From Monosporascus cannonballus (lineage: Eukaryota; Ascomycota; Sordariomycetes; Xylariales): a stretch of DNA of 64,000 nucleotides. A program made the position numbers and the translations under genes. How positions within the stretch are numbered: the stretch's first letter is position 1; each line of letters begins with the position of its first letter. The notes below the pieces were generated by a model. It was given only the letters and a program-made list of their open reading frames with translations. It ran no database searches and was not told where the DNA came from. Shown here piece after piece: positions 12,189 to 22,403 of this stretch. The stretch lies in assembly GCA_004154925.1 (NCBI GenBank), contig QJNS01000236.1, positions 55,168 through 119,167 on the forward strand. Reading direction: 5' to 3'.

Positions 12189-13742
12189 ATGTACCATTTG
12201 CGTCGTCTGGCCATTGTCTCTATCATCTTCGGAATTATCGTATTCTTTACCTGGTTCTTGCCGCAAGCCCTCAATCCCGTTAAGAAGACTAGGGAGGCGC
12301 GGGAGGCCGAGCGGCGATGGGTCAGCACGTCTCCATATTGGCTTGACCGACAGGCGTGCAGATGGCTCAGCCTGTGCGGCCTCTTGCACGTCAAATCAGA
12401 CCCGCCCGCGAAGGACCATGAGAACGGGAACGGAGATCACATGCCTGAGTTGAGGCGGTTTTGGGAAGAAAAGAAGCAGAAGATCCTATGGCCGACAGAG
12501 CATCATGCGTCCAATCACGGCGGCAGCGGCAGCACAGAGAGCCTGAGAGGTATACCGGATTACGTCCTGGACCATGCGCCTTTAGTCCATCTCTACTCGA
12601 AGGAGTACTTCTGGCCTGCCGATATTGCCGATCACATCCGTCACATGATGCCATACGCTGACGGTACGCGGATAAACCTGACGGAACCTCTCAGTCTGGC
12701 AAACCTACATGAGCTACACGAGAACCCGGGGGATATTTTCTTGAGGAGCAGAAAGGACGTTGAGACACGCCCTTCGTGGCTTCACAGCTGGTACAATGTA
12801 CCTGCCTCGTATGACGAGGACGACGAAGAGGGCCAAGGGCCTGAGACGGACCTCGACGAGCAATTACACAGCGACACCACGACATGGTTCGATGTGGACC
12901 GTGATCATCCCCTGCAGAGGATATCCGACCCGCGCAAAATACCAGGCGGCGGCCCAAACCACATGATTCCTATTTTGAGGCGGCCGCGCGACATTCAGCG
13001 TCGCCGGGAACGCTCTGCCCTTCCCCTAATGGCGCAACACAGGCCCAACGACTCGGGCTACTCGAGAGCGCCCGCCACCCTCATCCTAGTAGACAAGGGA
13101 TCGGGGATAGTCGACGCCTTCTGGTTCTTCTTCTACGCCTACAACCTGGGCCAGACGGTCCTCGGCGTTCGCTACGGCAACCACGTCGGGGACTGGGAGC
13201 ACGCCATGGTGCGCTTCGACTCCGGCGTCCCCCGCGCCGTGTACTTCAGCGAGCACGAGGGCGGCCAGGCCTACGCCTGGCACGCCGTGGAGAAGCGCGG
13301 CAACGAGACGGAGAAGCAGCGCCCCGTCCTCTACAGCGCCGTGGGCAGCCACGCCATGTACGCCATGCCCGGCGACCACCCTTACATACTCCCCTTCCGG
13401 GTGCTCAAAGACCAGACGGACCGCGGCCCGCTGTGGGACCCCCGCAAGAACTTCAGGGCGTACTGGTACGACTACACGGCCGCCGCCTCAAAGGGGCTGG
13501 AGCCCGTAAGGGAGCAGCCCGAGGCGCCGACCGGCTGGTTCCACTACGGGGGCCGGTGGGGCGACCGGCTCTACGGGCTTGACGACGCGCGGCAATGGAG
13601 GCTGTTCGGGCAGTACCACTATGTCACGGGGCCCTCGGGCCCCAAGTTCAAGAACCTCGCCCGCGAGAAGATGTGCCTCAGCCGGAAGTGCAGGATCCTG
13701 CATAGCATCACGGAGGGCAGGAAGTCGAGTTGGGTCTCTTAG
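12189..13742 (+). CDS. Vps62-domain protein, membrane-anchored
   Basis: A single exon of 517 codons. Residues ~5-27 (LAIVSIIFGIIVFFTWFLPQ) form an N-terminal membrane anchor or signal. The middle (residues ~85-270) is charged and linker-like, with DYVLDHAPLVHLYSKEYFWP, a typical beginning of the Vps62/DUF946 fold (PF06101). The core follows at ~300-430 with WFFFYAYNLGQTV, GNHVGDWEHAMVRF, YFSEHEGGQAYAW and YSAVGSHAMYA, all hallmarks of the family. Yeast Vps62 was named from a vacuolar protein sorting screen; the molecular activity of these proteins is not established. Third codon positions are strongly G/C in the core. The start is the first ATG and is followed directly by the anchor. Confidence 0.9.
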   Translation: MYHLRRLAIVSIIFGIIVFFTWFLPQALNPVKKTREAREAERRWVSTSPYWLDRQACRWLSLCGLLHVKSDPPAKDHENGNGDHMPELRRFWEEKKQKILWPTEHHASNHGGSGSTESLRGIPDYVLDHAPLVHLYSKEYFWPADIADHIRHMMPYADGTRINLTEPLSLANLHELHENPGDIFLRSRKDVETRPSWLHSWYNVPASYDEDDEEGQGPETDLDEQLHSDTTTWFDVDRDHPLQRISDPRKIPGGGPNHMIPILRRPRDIQRRRERSALPLMAQHRPNDSGYSRAPATLILVDKGSGIVDAFWFFFYAYNLGQTVLGVRYGNHVGDWEHAMVRFDSGVPRAVYFSEHEGGQAYAWHAVEKRGNETEKQRPVLYSAVGSHAMYAMPGDHPYILPFRVLKDQTDRGPLWDPRKNFRAYWYDYTAAASKGLEPVREQPEAPTGWFHYGGRWGDRLYGLDDARQWRLFGQYHYVTGPSGPKFKNLAREKMCLSRKCRILHSITEGRKSSWVS

Positions 13743-14707
13743 ATAGAAGGGAGATTAGGTACATATATAGATAGATAGATACACGAGACCTGGATTCGAA
13801 AAGGGGGACTCTGTTAGATACCCACGTTAGTTGGCGTTGTACATGGCCGCGGCGAAGGGAAGGGGTATATCTGTTTTTCTGGACGATATATGGCGCTCGG
13901 TTTTCGTATTGTTTTCCGTCACGAATATATCATCATTTTTTACGACTCATGCCTGTGGGCGTCCTTGGCGGCAGGGAACATGAATAGTAGCAAGCTTGCG
14001 CGAGAAGTGGCGTACGCCCATTACCACCGTAGGGCACGGAGCGTGGATCTGGAGACGATGTGCTCCACTACGGCGATAAATGAGGCCTGACCCGTCTACG
14101 TCAGAGATTGACGGCGGACTTGGTACTCCGCTAAGCGCTCAGCCGATGAATAACCAGGAACGAGGCGGAGTAATATCCAGCAACCCAGGTACGCGAGGGG
14201 AGTTCCGTCGCCGGGAGAGATGCCTCGCGCCGTTCTTATGCTTTATATCACCGAATAGTTCCGTAGGTAAACTCAACAGACTGCCAGTCTTTACCCGAGT
14301 GTCTTAATAGCGGGACATACTGAGATTCCATATACTATAGTAGACGCTCGATGTGGTCATGTATGTTTGATATAGGGAAACTTCCAACTCGGTTCATGCT
14401 ACGGCTGTCACCTCAATGAGAAAGGGGTCATAAGCCGGTTACCGGATCCCGAGGCAGGGAGAAGAGTGCTATGATACCAAGTTCGCTATCAGAGATTGTT
14501 GATCAAGGGCAACTTGTGCCATTCGTGAATACGGTAGCATGGTTGGGCCTAGGCAAAACGGGATAGACCGCAAGATCTGCCACGCCGCGTCTGCTTATCA
14601 TTAGATGCTAACAAAATCGCTAACCTACAGCTTCCGGAACTATCGGCATAGAAATTAATAGAGAATAAAAGTTATGAGTCCACACCCTCCCTATTAACAG
14701 CCGTACT
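13743..14707. other. Gene-free intergenic stretch
   Basis: Convergent 3' flanks of the Vps62-domain gene and the NLR gene. A (GATA)n microsatellite sits at 13768-13781. I searched for extra ankyrin repeats downstream of the NLR stop on the minus strand and saw none that I could support. Confidence 0.55.
13768..13781 (+). repeat. (TAGA)n microsatellite
   Basis: Three and a half TAGA units just after the Vps62-domain stop codon; simple repeat in the 3' flank. Confidence 0.85.
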
Positions 14708-17233
14708 TTATACGGCGCCCTTATCGAGCAGCATCCGGACGATATCGCTATGGCCGCATCCCACGGCTATTTGTAGCGCCGTGCCGTCTTCTCCCTGGAC
14801 ATCGACATCTATCTTCTCCTCAAGCAAAATATCTTTGACGACCGGCTTCAGACCAAGATAGCTCGCCAAACCTAGATCTGTCCCACCTTCCCACCTATAA
14901 TACCTCCGTCTGAAGTAGCTAGGCGCCCAAATGCTTGCTTGACGCCCGGCCACGTTACAGAGCGTACGAGCATCCTTCCGGTGCCGGTCAGCATCGGCAG
15001 CTTCCTGCGAGACGTAGTGCGAAGGCCAGTAGGCAGCAGCATATTTTATGAATGGATACTTCTTGTCGTTGGTAGAATCGTCTCGAGCTTGTGTGGGTAA
15101 ATCCGGCAGCAAGAGGTAATCTAGGCAGCATCGCGATATCGTACTATGTGATCCCGGTAGGTTGAAGCACCCCTTCCACTTCATATTCGGCTCGGGAGCC
15201 GCAGTGAGAAACTCCCTAGCTGTCTGATGAATGAATGATAACTTTGAACCGTACACGTTGACGAAGAGGCCGCACAGGTTTTTCACGACGCTTTCGAAGT
15301 TGTCCCTTGGCCACAGTTTGGACTCCAATGCTGCGTGTGATGCGATCTGTTCTGACAAAGCTAATGTCAATGCAACGCTCGCCTCGTCGAGAGTAAGAGG
15401 CCGCGCGGCAGCGAGCATAATTTGAAGAAGAATCTCTGTCCGTCGCCGATCGGGGCTCCGGCTCAAGATCTTTTCGTATGCATCGGATACGCCGGGTGGT
15501 AGGTTAGACAATAGCTCTTCCACATCGGACAGCCTGCCGTATTGGCTGGGGCTCTTCTTAATGATGTCGAAGGTCAAGTATAACCAGAGGTATGTGGGAT
15601 GCTCCATGCTCTTGAGGCGCTCAGAAATCTTCTGTTGATCCTCAGCGGTGAAACCGGTTGCAATGTCCTGCACTCTGGCGTCTATGACAAGATTGATCTC
15701 GCGGCTGATTTGATCCGACTTGTCGTCACCGTCAAAACGCAGATATGTGGTTGTACCGGAGAACGTTCCGAAAGATGCCTCCAGATTGTCGTATGGACGA
15801 CTGGTGATGAGAAACTTCAGCTTTAAGGACGAATGAGACAGCTGGTCTGCCTCACAATAAAGCTTTCTCAGCTCGTGAATGAATTGTTTCCCGCTGCTCT
15901 CATCGCATTCATCAAGCGCATCGAGTATGCAGATGATCTCACCAGTGTCTGGAGATCTAGCACATTCGACCAGGATTCGCCATAACTCGAAGAAGTTATT
16001 GGCTAGGGATTTGTTGTAATTTTTATGACGGGGAAGTGCATGGCGGATCAGTTTGCCGCTAGGGTCCCGAGTAAGAAGCTGGTGGAGTATTGCACACAGG
16101 GCATTGGTGCTGTACATGCGCCGTTCATCTCCGTCCTTGAAAAAGAAATGACAGACGGTCGAGGTCGTAACATTCGTGGATAGTCGATGCTCATCCACCA
16201 AAGCTCGCGACAAGACTGTCTTCCCACACCCAGGACCGGCAGAGACCCAGAGAAGGCTGGAGGTGTTGCTGTCTCGCCATTTGCGGAATCTGTCATCGTT
16301 GAAGAACCACTCGCACGTGCCTGGCACCCTCGATTGGTCGTCGAAGTTCTTATAGCCTTCGTAGTCGGATGCGAGATCCCCAAGGAGTTCTCTTTCTCTC
16401 TGGTCCTCATAGATTTGCTGGGTCTGCCTTCCAACCTGTTCGACGATCTGGCGAATTTGATCGAGGATGGTACGCGACTCTTGCATCTCTTGAATCCCTT
16501 GGCTCCAGCGTTCCCTAATTTCCTGCTCTTCGAGAGGATTGATGCAGTCACGGCATCGCTTGCTCAACTCATCAATATGGCCCGCTTTCCCAGCCCAGTC
16601 GTCCCAGCCGGTGACAGTGTGCCACGCGCGAGACAGTTGAGCTCGGGATAGATGGCATATTACGCGGACCTGATATTCGATAACGTGGGAGTAGACTTTG
16701 GCTAAGGGTTCGGTGAGGCCTTGGTACTGTTGTCGGTGTGGGGGTCTGAGGTAGGTCTCTTCGCAGATATGCCAGTAGACTTGGATGTCGCCGATCGATT
16801 TGAAGCCTTTCAGCATGGCCTCATTTTGAGTGGTGCCGCTCGTGAGTAGCTAACCAGGTGAGCATGCGCACAACACCAGGGAGGGTCGTATACCTACGGG
16901 GAGAAGCAACGAAGCACCGGACCATGCCAGTGCTGCGTATGGCTGAGTGCTCACAGCGGTCTTGACGATTGGCTCGGACCAGAGGAGGAACTTTACCAGC
17001 CTTTCGGCTTGTTCTCGTATCTTGACATCCCTTCCCAGAAGCGAGACTCGCCACTGCTTCTTTTCTCGATCTTCCGACAGCTTATTCACGATGGATTCGA
17101 CCCACTGCCGATTTAAGAGATCTGCATTGGCAGCGCCGTCACCCTGCAAAGAGGCCAGGTGCTTCTCGTAGTCTGCCACCAGCTTGTGTTCGTGATCTCT
17201 CTCCTGGAATATCTTGTAAGCCAGAGAGTCCAT
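14708..17233 (-). CDS. NACHT NLR-like protein with NACHT_N domain and one ankyrin repeat
   Basis: Exons 17233-16898 and 16849-14708 (reverse order), joined across a 48-base intron (gtaggt...ctggttag), give 825 residues. The first ~190 residues match the fungal NWD/NACHT N-terminal domain (YEKHLAS..., GASLLLP, QNEAMLKGFKSI). The NACHT NTPase follows: Walker A SAGPGCGKTVLSRAL near residue 325 and Walker B IICILDALDECDES near residue 420, then a winged-helix/superhelical region (PLTLDEASVAL, FIHQTAREFL). The C-terminus holds only one ankyrin repeat (DGTALQIAVGCGHSDIVRML) before the stop, whereas relatives usually carry many. Such proteins act in fungal self/non-self recognition and regulated cell death. 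The start given is the first ATG in this frame, but an upstream frame probably belongs to the gene (see next entry). Partner effector genes are not adjacent. Confidence 0.82.
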
Positions 17234-17421
17234 AGGTTGATGTCATCGCTCGTCGAAGACGTGTCGGAAACCGTTTGCTGAGCGGATGGCGGGGCGGAGG
17301 CCGGCGACGGAGCGGCAAGGACAGGCGAAGAGGAAACTCCGCTGCCCAGCTCCGCTCCACTATCGGGCTTTTTCTTTGACTTTCCCGGAAAGCGGCGCCT
17401 TATCTTGGAAAGCCACCCCAT
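17231..17421 (-). pseudogene. Out-of-frame N-terminal segment of the NLR gene
   Basis: Directly upstream of the NLR frame, in another phase, is an open segment beginning MGWLSKIRRRFPGKSKKK at 17421, then a Ser/Pro/Ala-rich linker ending SSTSDDINLW. This basic start plus linker is the usual N-terminus of NACHT_N proteins, and the LW should continue into the helix that begins the domain. It meets the downstream frame at 17228-17234, one base out of phase. Either a one-base indel has broken the gene, or a weak intron with a GTTTCC donor ending before IFQERD joins them, or the true start is the downstream ATG, which has an in-frame stop just before it. Confidence 0.5.
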
Positions 17422-20400
17422 GTTTTTCTGAGTGCTGCATTGCAAGAGGGATGTTGATGGCTGTCTGGCAGCAGGTGCTCAGACATCGGCCACTGCGATT
17501 TAGCGGTGCCCCGTCGTGCGGCTGAACCATCTCTAATGCATGACGGGCTGACCAATGGAACCCCCTGCCAAACAGAATCCTCGCCGCGGACAAACAAGGC
17601 TGTGTCCGAGACGTCAGAAAAAGCCCCTTCGCGCCGCGTCCTGTCGGCCTTGGCGCTAGACGTGGATCGCGATAACCTGCCTGTCTGTACCAACTGGCCG
17701 ATAGTACTTCGGAAGTTGATCTACGGCACCACCAGCGCCGATTCTCTACGTGTTGCATCAGAGACCCGATCTGGGAAGGCAAATGTTACGATTTGTGACG
17801 TTTATGTTAGCTAGACACAACTATTCCCCTCTGCCTTTTCGAGGGATCGGTACATCTTCAGGCGACCTGGGATCCAATAGATTGTTATTGCTTGGCAGCG
17901 ACCATTCGCTACTGTCCCGGAACTAGAATTTGCGATCTCTGAGCCATCCTTACCCTAATTAGCAGCCCTATTATTCTGTCCCGGACCCGGAGCGATGTAT
18001 ACGAATCAGTCACTACAATCAGGCGGAGGTTCAGACACCTGGTACGTACCTGATCGGCTTGGGGAAATTCTATCTCCGGGGTATAAGAGCATCGACCTCA
18101 GTGAAGTCGATCCGTTTACCAAGCTCTTTGACTACCCTTTAATGACTGGCATGAGGCTAGCTCTTTTCTGTAAGGCTTGCATAAGGGCATCTTTAGACTT
18201 GCCTCCTAATACGTAGCGTCTCGAGATTTCTCCCATCCGGCATTGAGACTAGAATACTTACTAATAAAGTTAGTATAGGCTAAAGTAGTCTAGTTGAAGC
18301 CCCAACTAATAAGCTTCAAGCCAACCCTTACCGGAAAATAGGTACCGTTGATCGCGATCCCCGCTACTCTGCGCTTAAGCCAAAGTGGTATCTTCTGCAT
18401 GTTCGTTTTTGCAGGCAGTTTCGCTCACGCCGACCTGACCCGTTCAACTCGATTAGTGCTGCTTCAAGATCTCACGGTGTATTTGGCAACTTCTGTTGAA
18501 CTGGCACTCGATGTTTCTAACCCTGAGACAAAGCAGCGGGAGAACAGCGGGCGTGACTCGACGGGCGGAGGTGGTAAGACGGGCTGGGTGTCAGGCCTAG
18601 AATTGATATCCCGTCAGGTATCCTCTAGCGGCCGGCCTAAAGACCTTGATATCGCCCCAGTTAGATCGACCAAGTCGAATCGTTAATCACCAGTGTTAAA
18701 AGCCTTTTGGCCACCCTAACGGTAATCATCAAGCGCCGTCGAAAATCGCCCGTATCAAGCCGGGGGGTAGTACTTCAGCCTTAACATCTGGCTACTTACT
18801 TAGGTAGCTGCTGGAATCGTTAAAGGTTAGGGTTAGACCCGGGGTTTTTGCGGGCCGGCGAGAGGCCCCTTATTCGGTATATGGCGTCAATTCTTTTTTT
18901 TTTCTTTTAATGTTGGTGGTGATATTGTGGTGAGATTGGGTGGTGATGTTATCGGGATAAAGGGCGATAGGGCGTCAGTCATAACAATTTTCTCTAGTCG
19001 AGGGTCCGAGCTTTTGCTGATCGTCGCAAATTGAACCAATAAAATTTGTACCGAGCATTTCCATTTCCCTATTCAGGTAATGCTGTAACAGGAAACCTCT
19101 AGAAATCGCTATGACCGACGCCCTATCGTCATCTATCGGATAGCGGCCCTGCTCCGTTAGTCCATTTAGTTTGTATCGGGGAAAGGAGAATTTGTGGTGG
19201 GTTGCCAAGGAGCGTTTATGTCCGGTTGATTGACAGTTCAACATGGTGGGATCGTAGCTTGGGTGTTTGATATCAGTTTTCTGATGCATTCCCTCTTGAA
19301 CCGATGACCAGAAGAGGTTAGGAGAGTTTTAGTCCTCCGCCACAGCTGAGCACAGTACCAATTAGATGACACCTTTTACTGTATGTCTCACAGGCCCTCC
19401 TAATAACAGGTACTATTGGCTGGCAAGCTACTAATGTACGCTATCCACGTGCCTCTTGCCACAACTGGCCACGTGCTAGCGTAGGGCACCAGGGGCCTGA
19501 GACTCCGGGCACTGTATGGTACTGCGCTCGGTGGATTTTCTCTGGTGCGATCTAGCGTAAGACCAGAACTTTTGGCCCCAGCCTCCGTCCCTGACTTTAA
19601 ATTTTACCCCTGATACGTAGTACCCAGCATCCCACACTCTGGGCTGTTGGTTAGTGGGGATGTTGTCTCGGCCGGGTCATATAGTTGGCATCCTTCCGTG
19701 AACCCTTCATGATTAGTAAGAGTGTGACTGACAACGTTTTTAATTTCGAATTTCCTAGCTTAAGAAGCTTAGATTCCGCCAGCCGGATGGCGTTATCCTC
19801 GTCTTAAGAAATACTTTTTCTGATAAATCCTTAGCCGTTGCCCCGTGGAAACAATAGGTTGATGTAGCGTTTGACAGGCTCTGCCGAGTCTCGACTATTT
19901 GCCTCCAAATGGAAAATAGTGGGATAATAGTCCTCATGCAAGTCACTTGAGGTATTTTTGGTTAGTGACCTCTACTCGACCACTATATGCCGTGCAGGGT
20001 TAGGATGTAGACGTATACAGATAATTTTATGGTATGTGACCTCGTACGTGCCGTTCAAAAGGCACCCTAGGACAAAGGTAAAACACCGGCAAGACCGTCT
20101 GCAATGTCTAAGCTCATACATCAGTAGAGGTAGCTGACTAAAATGCCCCTGTGACTTGTATGTAAACTACTGTGAAATAGTGGCTTATGTATCGCACAAC
20201 ACCTTCTCGAATAACTTTGAGCCATGGCCTACTCTTCGTTAACCCGATCATGGTAGAAGCGATCTAAGCTCCGAGCAGTTAAAAGCGTTGCGATTCAGGC
20301 TCTATAATTTCAAGTTTTGGACCTATTATTCGCCAACCCATGCAAGGTAGAAGAAGCCCTAAGCCCTAAGACTTGATAGTGTTGCCAGCCACAGTTTAAG

Positions 20401-20991
20401 AGGCACAGCACCAGTTTGCAGTTGGGCGACTACCGACATATACAATGTAGTGGAATCACTGAGTAGAAACGGGTCCCGTTAACCGTGAGAATCTGGTAAG
20501 CACCTAGTAAAAGGTTCCTTTATGGCCTCCTGCCAAAGGTAGGTGCCACGCACACAGGAACTCCGCTAAGAAGACGCCACGAGCTTCATCTCCGCGGGTC
20601 AATACCATATGAAAAGCCCGAGATGGAGGCTTAAAGGCAATGGAGTAACTATTCTCGAGTTACGTGCGGGTCCATTTATGTTGTCCTATACATCCAGAGC
20701 CTGTACTAAATATGTCATATCGTTATATCCCTAGCTCACTGGCCGGCCTACTATCACAGGGCAAAGACAGGATCCCGACAAACGCCTCCTGTACAAGTGT
20801 AATACTGGCGCATCCTCCATATAACCTACCCCCCGTTTCCGGTACTAGGTTGGAACCGGTGCCTGTAGATCTCCAAGTCTTTCGGGATTGGCGATCACTA
20901 GACCAAGCCATAGAGGCAGGCTAAGAATCCGCATGTATCTGCGAATAGGGAGTGCATTAGTTATCCCCCTGGATCGCCATCCTTATATAAT
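17422..20991. other. Gene-free stretch, AT-richer, probable repeat relics
   Basis: About 3.5 kb with no supported gene. Open frames are short and show no family signature. The composition shifts to AT with many TA steps from 18.2 kb on, and small telomere-like words occur (GGTTAGGGTTAG at 18825-18836, two CCCTAAG units near 20,357). The pattern fits decayed transposon DNA, but no element could be delimited. The right end is the promoter of the next gene. Confidence 0.5.
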
Positions 20992-22403
20992 ATGAACCGT
21001 ATACTCGGGAAACTGGGGATGCTCTTCCCCCCTGTCTTCTCCACCTCGGACGACCACAGGCCCAGCTCACAGTCCATCGCTCGCTCGCCATTACCTGACG
21101 ATATGTCGGGCCCCTTTATTCCTCCGACGTTTCGGGAGGTCCGCGTCGACCCTCTGGATATGAACGTCGTGTCCATCATCTGCGGCGTGTCGATGGCAAC
21201 CGCGATGTTCACAGCCACGAAGGCGTGCAGGCAGACATGGGGAGTATGGAAGCGCACTGGAGGGGTCAACGGCTACATCGTGCTGGTTTGGATTGAGTGG
21301 ACGGTCAACGTTCTCATGAGTATCGTAACTTGGTTTTATCTCTGGGGTTCCATCTCCTCATCGTGAGTAGTCAGCGGCGCCATTGCTACAGCCACCGCCC
21401 GGTCTGACGTAAATCGTACTCCAGGTTCTGGCTCTTCTTCTTCTTGGTCACCCTATGGGTATTGGAGACTCAGTGCGTAAGTCAGCTCTCGCGACTACCT
21501 GTGGCTCAAACTTCCCCCAATTGCCTCTTAGATGACACAACCGCTGAGTGTGTATGGCTATCGCAGATTATGCAAATCATCATCAACCGGGTCTGGCTCC
21601 TGATGTCGAACAAGACCTGGTGGAATAGGGTTAAATGGGGGGTCGCTTTGATCATGGGCCTGATAAACATCAGCGTCTACTGCATCTGGATCCCCGCCCG
21701 GCTGCAGATATCGCCGACGTACATCCACGTCAACGAAATCTGGGACCGGGTCGAGAAGGTCATCTTCTGCCTCATAGACGCCTCGCTCAACCTCTACTTC
21801 ATCTACCTCGTGCGGTCGAGGCTCATCGTGGGCGGCCTCGACAAGTACACCAGCCTTTACCGCTTCAACCTGGTCATGATCGGCGTGTCGATGTCGCTGG
21901 ACGTGAGTTAACCACCTCCATCTGCCGGCCCTATCCATACAGGACTACCAGTACGGAGGAAGTCCGGATTTGCTAACATTCCTCCTCCCTCCCTCTCGCA
22001 GGTGATACTGATCGGCGTCATGTCCCTCGGCCAAGGCATCATCTACGTGGAGTTCCACCCGCTCGTCTACCTGCTCAAGCTGCACATCGAGATGAACATG
22101 GCCGAGCTCATCGTCAAGGTGGCCCGGCAGTCGGAGAACCGCTCCCGCGACGGCAGGTACGCGTCCGCCAACGGGTACTCCGAGGATTCGCGCCGGACGC
22201 GGGTGGCGACGCTCATCACGAGCAAACACAGCCACCACCAGCCCCTGCCGGGCGAGATCCCGGGGGAAGAAGAAGAGAGGTCGAATAAAGGCATCCATCG
22301 TACGATCGAGACGCGGGTCGTCCACCATGACATAGGCGATGACGAGACGCGGAGCGGCTCGGGCGGCACGATGGAGTTGCAGAAGGTCCACTTTCACATA
22401 TAG
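20992..22403 (+). CDS. Conserved fungal integral membrane protein of unknown function
   Basis: Four exons (20992-21362, 21425-21476, 21567-21902, 22002-22403) give 386 residues. Hydrophobic segments occur at MNVVSIICGVSMATAMFTA, GYIVLVWIEWTVNVLMSIV, FWLFFFLVTLWVLE, ALIMGLINISVYCIWIPA, VIFCLIDASLNLYFIYLV, FNLVMIGVSMSLD and VILIGVMSLGQGIIYVEF, so six or seven spans are likely, with a cytosol-like charged tail from about residue 290. The motifs ETQC-IMQIIINR and HVNEIWDR recur in an uncharacterised Pezizomycotina membrane-protein family that I recognise without a name. Exon 2 ends CAGTGC before a GTAAGT donor; the acceptor at 21566 restores IMQIIINR. A shorter start at 21103 is possible. Ligand or transport function is unknown. 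Confidence 0.8.

Noticed and set aside
18825..20375. Telomere-like words (GGTTAGGGTTAG, CCCTAAGCCCTAAG)
   Set aside because: Only two units each and far apart; too short to call an interstitial telomere.
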